A stretch of 5,148 nucleotides of DNA from an uncultured Acidimicrobiia bacterium (lineage in GTDB: Bacteria > Actinomycetota > Acidimicrobiia > IMCC26256 > CALEDW01), in assembly GCA_937949585.1 (NCBI GenBank), contig CALEDW010000316.1, positions 1 through 5,148 of the forward strand, written 5' to 3'. Below the pieces are notes generated by a model. That model was not told where the DNA came from. It made no database searches and saw nothing but the letters and a program-made list of their open reading frames with translations. Position numbers and translations under genes: made by a program. Within the stretch, counting starts at the first letter, position 1. The number at the start of each line of letters is the position of its first letter. Below are positions 1 to 5,148 of this stretch, piece by piece.

Positions 1-391
1 CCAGCATCATCGAGCCGAACAGCGCCAGCAGCAGCAGCGAGACCCCCAACCCCAGGGTGACCTGGGTGGGCCGCACCCGCCGGGAGGCGGACAGCGCGGC
101 CGCGCCGGCGAGGATGAGCACGGTGAGCGCAGTGCCGATGCCCACCGCGATCGCCTTGTCCACCTCGGAGACGGCGAGGAACACCCGTGACACGTTCAGC
201 ACCACGAAGAGCACGGCCAGGATCGCCCCGACGGGGATCAGCAGCGGCAGCCAGAGCCGGTCCCGGCGGGCGGCCCGGACCGGATCGGGCGCCGGGGTGG
301 CCGGCCGGGGCGCCGGCTCGTCCAGCGTCGCCACCGCCCCGGGTGCCTCCCGGGGCTCGTCGGGACCCGTGGCCGTCGAGTCGTCGTTCAT
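1..391 (-). CDS. Unidentified membrane protein, 3' end outside window
   Basis: I do not recognise this protein. The first 130 codons are visible, with ATG at 391 lying 10 bases after the ctaG stop. A GAGGG overlapping that stop sits 7 bases upstream of the ATG, a good ribosome site that suggests coupling to ctaG. Residues 1-40 are Asp/Glu- then Ala/Pro-rich and have no signal peptide. A basic stretch RAARRDR (39-45) precedes helix 1 (about 47-70). A short SEVDK loop leads to helix 2 (79-101), a basic SRRVR loop (103-107) and helix 3 (about 111-130), which reaches the window edge. Positive charges put the N-terminus inside and the end of helix 3 outside, so a missing C-terminal part could be an exported domain. 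Position suggests a role in oxidase assembly, copper handling or electron supply, but no residue seen so far shows this. It is clearly coding: codon usage matches its neighbours and the frame gives a regular helix pattern. Confidence 0.82.
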   Translation of the reverse strand, partial: MNDDSTATGPDEPREAPGAVATLDEPAPRPATPAPDPVRAARRDRLWLPLLIPVGAILAVLFVVLNVSRVFLAVSEVDKAIAVGIGTALTVLILAGAAALSASRRVRPTQVTLGLGVSLLLLALFGSMML

Positions 392-398
392 CCCTCGT

Positions 399-403
399 CC
401 CTC
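399..403 (-). promoter_or_regulatory. Ribosome binding site of the unidentified membrane gene, overlapping the ctaG stop
   Basis: GAGGG starts within the TGA of ctaG and lies 7 bases before the ATG at 391. A second GAGGG (392-396) directly abuts the ATG and is too close to serve. The upstream copy fixes the start of the last gene and links it to ctaG. Confidence 0.75.
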
Positions 404-1259
404 AATTCGAGATCCTCAGTCCGAAACGTTCGAGTTCCCGCTCCATGTCCCGCAAGCCGGGCTGGGGCCGGTTCCGCCGCTCCTCCGCCGCCGCCCAGCG
501 GAAGAACACCACGGCGATGATCGCCCACAGCAGGAGGCCGGCCCCGATCTTCATGATGAGCCCGGCCACGAGCTGGTCGGTGAGCGCGTCGAGCCCGAAG
601 AGCTTGGGCAGGTCCTCGTACCGACGGTACAGGGGCTGGTGCCCGAAGGTGAGGAACGAGGCCGGGACGGTGGGAACGACGGCCTGCAGGAACAGGAACG
701 CCATCTGCAGCGGCGGACGCAGCCGCGGGATCTCCGGGAGCGGGCTGAGGATCGGCATCCAGATCACGATCGCCGAGAGGAACAGCAGCGAGTGGCCGAG
801 GAAGTGGACGGGCCCGGACCGCAGGGTGGCGTCCACGAACGCCGGCCAGTGGGTGACCACCACCACCACGTTGAAGATCAGCAGCGCGGGGAGGAACCGG
901 GAGCACTGCCGGACGGTGGCGAACAGCCGGGGCGGACGCAGCAGGTGTCGGGCCAGCCAGGCGGGGGTGCCGAGGAGCAGCAGCGGGACCGCGACCATCG
1001 TGAACATCAGGTGCTGCACCATGTGCACGCTGTAGAGGTAGCCCTCGCCGAGGTTGTGCACGGGCCAGTCGGCCGCCAGCCAGGTGGTGAAGGCGCCGAG
1101 CCCGAAGCAGGTCACCTGGAACCGGCTCGCCACCGGCGTTCCGACCGGCACCAGCGTCGGGCCGAGGCGGCCGAGGGCGACGGCGTAGCCTGCGACGAGC
1201 AGGGCGACGAGCAGCCAGACGTCGGGGTGCGGGTCCCACGCCGGGAACGTGGCGCCCAC
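402..1259 (-). CDS. ctaG: CtaG-type cytochrome c oxidase assembly factor (caa3_CtaG family)
   Basis: Multi-helix membrane protein of the family required in Bacillus subtilis for making active caa3 oxidase, probably at the copper (CuB) insertion step. It is unrelated to the Cox11-type proteins that share the name. I place the start at GTG 1259, giving 285 residues. The frame is open further upstream to 1511, but that part overlaps ctaF, is Arg/Gly/His-rich, lacks membrane character and is a shadow of ctaF. About seven helices are visible (near 14-30, 46-62, 84-100, 122-136, 155-172, 186-204, 230-254). Typical segments are YSVHMVQHLMFTM (76-88), THWPAF (136-141), HFLGHSLLF (152-160), WMPILSPLPE (167-176) and DQLVAGLIMKIGAG (228-241). 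The histidines H79, H83, H137, H152 and H156 are candidate metal ligands (inference). The C-terminal tail is charged (EERRNR). The ribosome site is poor, only GGGG 9 bases upstream, so reinitiation after ctaF is likely. Confidence 0.93.
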   Translation of the reverse strand: MGATFPAWDPHPDVWLLVALLVAGYAVALGRLGPTLVPVGTPVASRFQVTCFGLGAFTTWLAADWPVHNLGEGYLYSVHMVQHLMFTMVAVPLLLLGTPAWLARHLLRPPRLFATVRQCSRFLPALLIFNVVVVVTHWPAFVDATLRSGPVHFLGHSLLFLSAIVIWMPILSPLPEIPRLRPPLQMAFLFLQAVVPTVPASFLTFGHQPLYRRYEDLPKLFGLDALTDQLVAGLIMKIGAGLLLWAIIAVVFFRWAAAEERRNRPQPGLRDMERELERFGLRISN

Positions 1260-1276
1260 CGCGAGGGGCCCCGGGC

Positions 1277-1657
1277 TCAGCTCAGCACCCCCAGGGTGAG
1301 CAGGACCACGGCGTACAGGATCACCGCCCCCACCACGCCGGTGGTGAAGAACCGCTTGAAGATCGGCCGGTCGGTGCGCAGGTGCATGTACCAGCTGGCC
1401 ACGAGCACGAACTTCACCAGTGCCATGGCCAGCAGGATCCCGATGATCACCTGGTCGGGAAGGTCGCCCTCGAGGTAGTACATCCCCACCTCGAGGGCGG
1501 TGACCACGCACAGGACCACCGCGATCATCACGTACTGGAACGGCTGGGGGTGCGGGCGCACCACGCCCGGCAGCATCGCCGGGGCCGGGTGCGCCGGCGC
1601 CCCTGCGGCGGCCGGGACGACCTCGGTGGCCGGTGCGGGCGTCTCGGGTGCGCTCAC
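1277..1657 (-). CDS. ctaF: Cytochrome c oxidase subunit IV (prokaryotic small subunit, CtaF-like)
   Basis: Small accessory membrane subunit of the oxidase complex; in studied systems it helps assembly or stability and carries no cofactor. The protein has 126 residues. The first 40 are rich in Ala and Pro and probably cytoplasmic. Three helices follow (about 41-60, 68-90, 104-124). The signature of the bacterial subunit IV family is the segment around helix 2, KFVLVASWYMHLRTD (82-96), together with a glutamate in helix 1 (E56). The start is GTG at 1657, with GGAGGG ending 3 bases before it, a slightly short spacing. A later ATG (codon 28) has no ribosome site and would only trim the low-complexity tail. 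The gene follows ctaE after 40 bases, the largest gap in this operon, and is followed 17 bases on by ctaG. Family assignment rests on the three-helix layout, the motif and the position. Confidence 0.92.
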   Translation of the reverse strand: MSAPETPAPATEVVPAAAGAPAHPAPAMLPGVVRPHPQPFQYVMIAVVLCVVTALEVGMYYLEGDLPDQVIIGILLAMALVKFVLVASWYMHLRTDRPIFKRFFTTGVVGAVILYAVVLLTLGVLS

Positions 1658-1660
1658 GGT

Positions 1661-1666
1661 CCCTCC
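1661..1666 (-). promoter_or_regulatory. Ribosome binding site of ctaF
   Basis: GGAGGG on the minus strand in the 40-base gap after ctaE, 3 bases before the GTG at 1657 (4 if only GGAGG is counted). The spacing is short but the match is strong, and it favours this GTG over the internal ATG at codon 28. Confidence 0.7.
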
Positions 1667-1697
1667 GTCGCGACTCGTCGGGGTGCCGGCCGCCGTC

Positions 1698-2312
1698 TCA
1701 TCCGGTGGGGATCAGGTAGACGACGGTGAAGATCACGATCCACACCACGTCGACGAAGTGCCAGTACAGCCCGGCGACCTCGACCTTCTCGGCGTCGGCG
1801 GCGCCGAGCTTGCCCGTGGTGTTCATCGCCCACAGCGACAGCAGCCACACGATCCCGGCGGTGACGTGCGCCCCGTGGAGACCGGTGAGCACGAAGAAGC
1901 TGGAGCCGAACACGTTGGTGCTGAGCGCGAGGCCTTCCCGGTAGAACTCGGTGAACTCGTACACCTGCCCGCCGATGAACACGAGCCCGAACAGTGCCGT
2001 GGCCAGGATCCAGACCCGGAACCGGCGGCCGTCGTCGCGCTGGATGGCCGCCAGGGCCAGCACCATGGTGAGCGAGCTCATGAGCAGGATGAACGACGTC
2101 ACCGAGGTGAAGGGGATGTTGTAGACGTCCCGCGGGGTGGGCCCCTCGACCACCCGGCCCCGGTACAGCAGGTAGGCGGAGATGAACGCGCCGAAGAAGA
2201 GGCACTCCGAGGCCAGGAAGACCCACATCCCCAGCTTCGTGTTCGCCAGGCCGGTTCCGGTGTGCTCGTGCTCCTCGACGGCGGCCGGGGCGGTGAGGGC
2301 GGCGTCGGTCAC
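1698..2312 (-). CDS. ctaE: Cytochrome c oxidase subunit III
   Basis: Membrane subunit III of the oxidase, which stabilises the core and supports proton uptake into the D-channel in studied homologues. The protein has 204 residues and about five helices (roughly 28-50, 66-90, 100-118, 137-162, 178-200), the short form usual in Gram-positive caa3 enzymes rather than the seven-helix form of mitochondria. Recognisable motifs are NTKLGMWVFLASECLFFGAF (24-43), TGLHGAHVTAG (143-153) and GLYWHFVDVVWI (181-192). The start is GTG at 2312, only 3 bases after the ctaD stop. A strong GGAGGA lies inside the last ctaD codons, 7 bases upstream, so translation is probably coupled to ctaD. The N-terminal 20 residues are hydrophilic and variable, with EEHEH. 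No sign of damage. Assignment is secure. Confidence 0.97.
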   Translation of the reverse strand: MTDAALTAPAAVEEHEHTGTGLANTKLGMWVFLASECLFFGAFISAYLLYRGRVVEGPTPRDVYNIPFTSVTSFILLMSSLTMVLALAAIQRDDGRRFRVWILATALFGLVFIGGQVYEFTEFYREGLALSTNVFGSSFFVLTGLHGAHVTAGIVWLLSLWAMNTTGKLGAADAEKVEVAGLYWHFVDVVWIVIFTVVYLIPTG

Positions 2313-2315
2313 GGC

Positions 2316-4256
2316 TCAGTCCTCCGCCGTGGCCGGCTCGATCGCCCAGGCGTACATGCCGTAGAGCAGCAGGAGCAGGCCCGGGACGGCCAGCCACGGG
2401 CTCTTGAACACCGCCGCGTACCCGAGCACCGGCAGGCCCAGGGCCATCACCAGGGGGAAGTACGAGGGCGAGGGCATGTGGATGCCGTGCCCGCCGTTGC
2501 CGTGCCCGTCCTCCCCGGCCGTCGGTGGGGCACCGGCGGTGGTGGCGGTGGCGGCGTCGGCCCCTCCCGCCGGCAGCGGGACGAGCCGCCCTTCGGCGTC
2601 CTCGGTGTACTTGCGGTGCCAGAAGTCGTCGCGGGCCTCCACGCGGGGGATGGCGGCGAAGTTGTACTCAGGCGGCGGCGACGCGGTGCTCCACTCCAGG
2701 GTCCGACCGTCCCACGGGTCGGGCCCGGCCGGTTCCCCGCGCATCGCGGTGCGGATCACGTTGACGAGGAACACCAGGACGGATGCGGCGATGACGAAGG
2801 ATCCGACCGTCACCCAGAGGTTGAGGGTGTCCCAGCCCATTCCCTCGGCGTACCGGTAGGTCCGCCGAGGCATGCCTTGCAGGCCGAGGACGTGCATCGG
2901 GAAGAACGTGAGGTTGAACCCGATGAGCATGAGCCAGAAGTTCAGCTTCCCGAGCCGCTCGTCGAGCATCCGCCCGAACACCTTCGGCCACCAGTAGTAC
3001 AGGCCCCCGAAGATCGCGAACACGAGGCCGCCGAAGAGCACGTAGTGGAAGTGGGCGACCACGTAGTAGGTGTCGGTCTGCTGGGTGTCCGCGGGCACGA
3101 TCGAGTGGGTGACGCCCGAAAGCCCGCCCAGCGTGAACATGGCGATGAACCCGAGCGCGAACAGCATCGGGGTGGCCAGCCGCAACGACCCGCCCCATAC
3201 GGTACCGAGCCAGTTGAAGATCTTCACGCCCGTGGGTACGGCGATGAGCATCGTCGAGAGCCCGAACGCGGCGACGGCCACGGGACCGAGCCCGGTAGTG
3301 AACATGTGGTGGGCCCACACGCCCCATCCCAGGAACCCGATCGCGATCCCGGAGAACACCACCACGGCGTACCCGAACAGGGGCTTGCGGGAGAACACCG
3401 GCAGGATCTCCGAGATGATGCCCATGCCGGGCAGGATCAGGATGTACACCTCCGGGTGGCCGAACAGCCAGAAGAGGTGCTGGTACAGCAGCGGGTCACC
3501 GCCCGAGGCGGCGTCGAAGAACAGCGTGCCGAAGTTGCGGTCGAAGATCACCATCAGCAGCGCCGCGGTGACCGGGGGCATCGCGAAGGCGGTCAGGAAG
3601 GCCACGACGAGCATCATCCACACGAACAGCGGCATCCGCATGAGGGTCATGCCGGGCGCCCGCATGTTGAGGATCGTGACGATGAAGTTGACCGCCGCCG
3701 TCACCGACCCGATGCCCAGCATGATGAGCCCGACCGCCCAGAAGTCCGGCCCCCGCCCCGGCAGGAACCCCTGGTTCAACGGTGCGCTGGTGAGCGGGGT
3801 GTAGCCGAACCAGCCGCCGTCGGGCGCTCCGCCCAGGAAGAAACTCGAGTACAGGAACAGCCCGCCGAGGAAGAACACCCAGAACCCGAACATGTTGAGA
3901 CGGGGGAACGCCACGTCGCGGGCGCCGATCATGAGCGGGATGAAGTAGTTGCCGAACGCGGCGGCGAGGGGCATGCCCACGAGGAACACCATCGTGGTGC
4001 CGTGCATCGTGAACATCGTGTTGTACTGGGCCGCGGTGAGCACGGTGCCGTTCGGCGCGGCGAGCTGGAGCCGGATGAGCAGCGCTTCCACCCCGGCGAC
4101 GACGAAGAAGACGAGGGCGACGCCGCCGTAGAGGATCCCGATCTTCTTGTGGTCGACGGTGGTGAACCAGCTCCACAGCCCGGTGGTCGACCGAGGCCGG
4201 CGCAGGAGCAGCCCGACCGGCCGGGGGGCGGGGAGCGTCTCGGGCACGGTGGTCAC
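2316..4256 (-). CDS. ctaD: Cytochrome c oxidase subunit I, C-terminally extended (14 helices)
   Basis: Catalytic subunit that reduces O2 to water at heme a3/CuB and pumps protons. It is 646 residues, longer than the roughly 530-550 of a plain 12-helix subunit I. Heme a ligands are H85 (TMHGTT) and H404; the heme a3 ligand is H402 (AHFHYV). CuB ligands are H267 (GHPEVY), H316 and H317 (WAHHMF), with the cross-linking Tyr at Y271. The glutamate E269 marks an A1-type heme-copper oxidase. D-channel D114 and N103 and K-channel K345 (PTGVKIF) are present, so proton pumping looks intact. After helix 12 (about 480-502) comes a soluble segment with DDFWHRKY (543-550), an Ala/Thr-rich then Gly/His-rich linker (563-597), and two further helices (about 599-617 and 620-639), as in extended subunit I of other caa3 oxidases. 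The GTG start at 4256 follows GAGGGGG by 9 bases and leaves a plausible N-terminus before the conserved VDHKKIG (34-40). Confidence 0.98.
   Translation of the reverse strand: MTTVPETLPAPRPVGLLLRRPRSTTGLWSWFTTVDHKKIGILYGGVALVFFVVAGVEALLIRLQLAAPNGTVLTAAQYNTMFTMHGTTMVFLVGMPLAAAFGNYFIPLMIGARDVAFPRLNMFGFWVFFLGGLFLYSSFFLGGAPDGGWFGYTPLTSAPLNQGFLPGRGPDFWAVGLIMLGIGSVTAAVNFIVTILNMRAPGMTLMRMPLFVWMMLVVAFLTAFAMPPVTAALLMVIFDRNFGTLFFDAASGGDPLLYQHLFWLFGHPEVYILILPGMGIISEILPVFSRKPLFGYAVVVFSGIAIGFLGWGVWAHHMFTTGLGPVAVAAFGLSTMLIAVPTGVKIFNWLGTVWGGSLRLATPMLFALGFIAMFTLGGLSGVTHSIVPADTQQTDTYYVVAHFHYVLFGGLVFAIFGGLYYWWPKVFGRMLDERLGKLNFWLMLIGFNLTFFPMHVLGLQGMPRRTYRYAEGMGWDTLNLWVTVGSFVIAASVLVFLVNVIRTAMRGEPAGPDPWDGRTLEWSTASPPPEYNFAAIPRVEARDDFWHRKYTEDAEGRLVPLPAGGADAATATTAGAPPTAGEDGHGNGGHGIHMPSPSYFPLVMALGLPVLGYAAVFKSPWLAVPGLLLLLYGMYAWAIEPATAED
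2320..2325 (-). promoter_or_regulatory. Ribosome binding site of ctaE inside ctaD
   Basis: GGAGGA on the minus strand overlaps the last codons of ctaD and lies 7 bases before the GTG of ctaE. It supports that GTG as the start and suggests translational coupling of subunits I and III. Confidence 0.85.
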
Positions 4257-4265
4257 GGCTGGCGA

Positions 4266-4272
4266 CCCCCTC
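4266..4272 (-). promoter_or_regulatory. Ribosome binding site of ctaD
   Basis: GAGGGGG on the minus strand begins directly after the ctaC stop and ends 9 bases before the GTG of ctaD at 4256. It supports that start in the 16-base gap between subunits II and I. Confidence 0.65.
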
Positions 4273-5148
4273 TCATCGCTGCGCCAGGAGGTAGTCGGCG
4301 ATGACCTCGGCGTCCCGGCGGGTCATCACCGGCTGCCCCCTCGGGGTGTTCCGGGTGTAGGAGGGCATGCCGACACAGGTGGCCGGCGGCGGCTTGCGGC
4401 AGTCGCGGGCCTGCATGGGCACCAGGCTCGGCGCGTCGAGGATCCAGCGCACCAGGTCCGACCGGTTCAGGGCGTAGGTGCCGCCGGCGAAGGTGGTGCG
4501 GGAGGCGAGGTGGGTGAGGTTCGGGGCGAGAGCCACCCGCGACGAGTCGTCGAAGACGTGGCAGTTCGTGCACTGGTACTTCTGGGCCGTGAGCCGCCGT
4601 ATCTCGCCCTGCCACGGCCGCGCCGGGCCGCGGCGCTGGTCGCGCACCCAGGCCCGGAACTCCTCCGGACGCTGCGCGACGACCCGGAAGCGCATGTCGG
4701 CGTGGGCGAGCCCGCAGTACTCGGCGCACTGCCCCAGGTAGGTGCCGGGCCGGTCGGCCTCGATGGTCAGGCGGTTGCGCCGCCCGGGCATGACGTCCTT
4801 CTTGCCGTTCAGTTCCGGCACCCAGAAGGAGTGGATGACGTTGTCGGACTCCAGGCGCACGTTCACCGGGACCCCGGCCGGGATGTGCAGCTCGGTGCCG
4901 GTCACGATCCGCCGGTCGATGCCGAACCGGGGCTGACGGGGATACTGGAACTCCCACCACCACTGCTTGCCCACGGCCACGACGTCGAGCCGCTCGGCCC
5001 GCGCCGGCTCGTCGGCCAGGGAGAAGATCGTCCGTACGGTCGGCACCGCGAGCACCGCGAGGATGACCGCGGGGGCGATCGTCCAGGCGAGCTCCAGCGG
5101 CGTGTTCCCGTGCACCTGGCGCGGGTTGGCGGCCTCGCCCCGCCGCCG
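4273..5148 (-). CDS. ctaC: Cytochrome c oxidase subunit II with fused cytochrome c domain (caa3 type), 5' end outside window
   Basis: Subunit II accepts electrons at the outer face of the membrane and passes them to subunit I. The visible part is 291 codons; residue 1 here is the first codon at 5148. The frame is open to the window edge. A GTG at 5115 is not the likely start, because family members have a signal sequence or first helix upstream. The visible protein starts just before the second membrane helix (about residues 19-43). The aromatic stretch QWWWEF (62-67) follows, then the CuA domain: H106 in HSFWVPEL, C141, E143 and C145 in GQCAEYC, H149 and M152, a complete ligand set. A linker leads to a class I cytochrome c domain with heme motif CTNCH (193-197) and probable axial Met in GMPSY (M261). 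This fusion defines caa3-type oxidases. Odd: two extra cysteines (C250, C258) just before that Met. The gene ends 16 bases before ctaD. Family assignment is secure. Confidence 0.97.
   Translation of the reverse strand, partial: RRRGEAANPRQVHGNTPLELAWTIAPAVILAVLAVPTVRTIFSLADEPARAERLDVVAVGKQWWWEFQYPRQPRFGIDRRIVTGTELHIPAGVPVNVRLESDNVIHSFWVPELNGKKDVMPGRRNRLTIEADRPGTYLGQCAEYCGLAHADMRFRVVAQRPEEFRAWVRDQRRGPARPWQGEIRRLTAQKYQCTNCHVFDDSSRVALAPNLTHLASRTTFAGGTYALNRSDLVRWILDAPSLVPMQARDCRKPPPATCVGMPSYTRNTPRGQPVMTRRDAEVIADYLLAQR

Noticed and set aside
57..1478. A 473-codon open frame on the plus strand
   Set aside because: It lies opposite ctaG, part of ctaF and the unidentified membrane gene. The product is low-complexity (Arg, Glu, Gly, His, Pro) and lacks any recognisable family; it is a shadow of the minus-strand genes.
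1260..1511. Upstream extension of the ctaG frame to an ATG at 1511
   Set aside because: This stretch overlaps ctaF in another frame and reads as Arg/Gly/His-rich sequence unlike the membrane protein that follows; the GTG at 1259 fits the family's N-terminus.
1658..1697. The 40-base gap between ctaE and ctaF as a terminator or internal promoter
   Set aside because: It contains short palindromes (GCCGGC, TCGCGA) but no stable stem followed by a T-run and no convincing -35/-10 pair; it holds only the ctaF ribosome site.
1500..4304. A 934-codon open frame on the plus strand, opposite ctaF, ctaE and ctaD
   Set aside because: It is antisense to three certain genes. Its product is full of Glu, His, Arg, Gly and Pro with no domain or helix pattern, as expected when GC-rich codons are read in the opposite strand and stop codons are rare.
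5113..5115. GTG at 5115 as the start of subunit II
   Set aside because: The frame stays open to the window edge and the preceding codons read RRRGEAANPRQ, which fits the loop before helix 2 of subunit II. A start here would remove the first membrane helix.

Overview
The window is one continuous, entirely minus-strand stretch of a cytochrome c oxidase operon from a GC-rich bacterium. Read in the direction of transcription (right to left) it holds ctaC (subunit II fused to cytochrome c, 5' end outside the window), ctaD (subunit I), ctaE (subunit III), ctaF (small subunit IV), ctaG (assembly factor) and the first 130 codons of an unidentified membrane protein that runs off the left edge. No gap between genes exceeds 40 bases. 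There is no promoter, terminator, RNA gene, repeat array or mobile element that I can support. The promoter should lie to the right of the window and the terminator to the left.

The organism is probably a high-GC actinomycete-like bacterium. Third codon positions are almost always G or C, GTG is the start codon of four of the five genes whose start lies in the window, and the gene order II-I-III-IV-ctaG with a cytochrome c-fused subunit II is typical of caa3-type oxidases in Gram-positive lineages. The order Acidimicrobiia or a relative is my best guess, from the general look of the proteins only; it was not tested by a search.

The genes work together. Subunit II takes electrons through its own C-terminal heme c domain to the CuA centre. 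Subunit I carries them through heme a to the heme a3/CuB site, where O2 is reduced to water and protons are pumped; all heme and CuB ligands and recognisable D- and K-channel residues are present. Subunits III and IV are the accessory membrane subunits. CtaG is the membrane protein needed to mature the caa3 enzyme. The gene spacing (3, 16, 17, 40 and 10 bases) and Shine-Dalgarno sequences placed inside the preceding gene suggest one transcript with coupled translation.

This is an ordinary respiratory core region rather than a new system. The points worth a second look are an unusual cysteine pair next to the presumed heme c methionine ligand in subunit II, a His/Gly-rich linker leading to two extra helices at the end of subunit I, and the unidentified membrane protein tightly coupled to ctaG.
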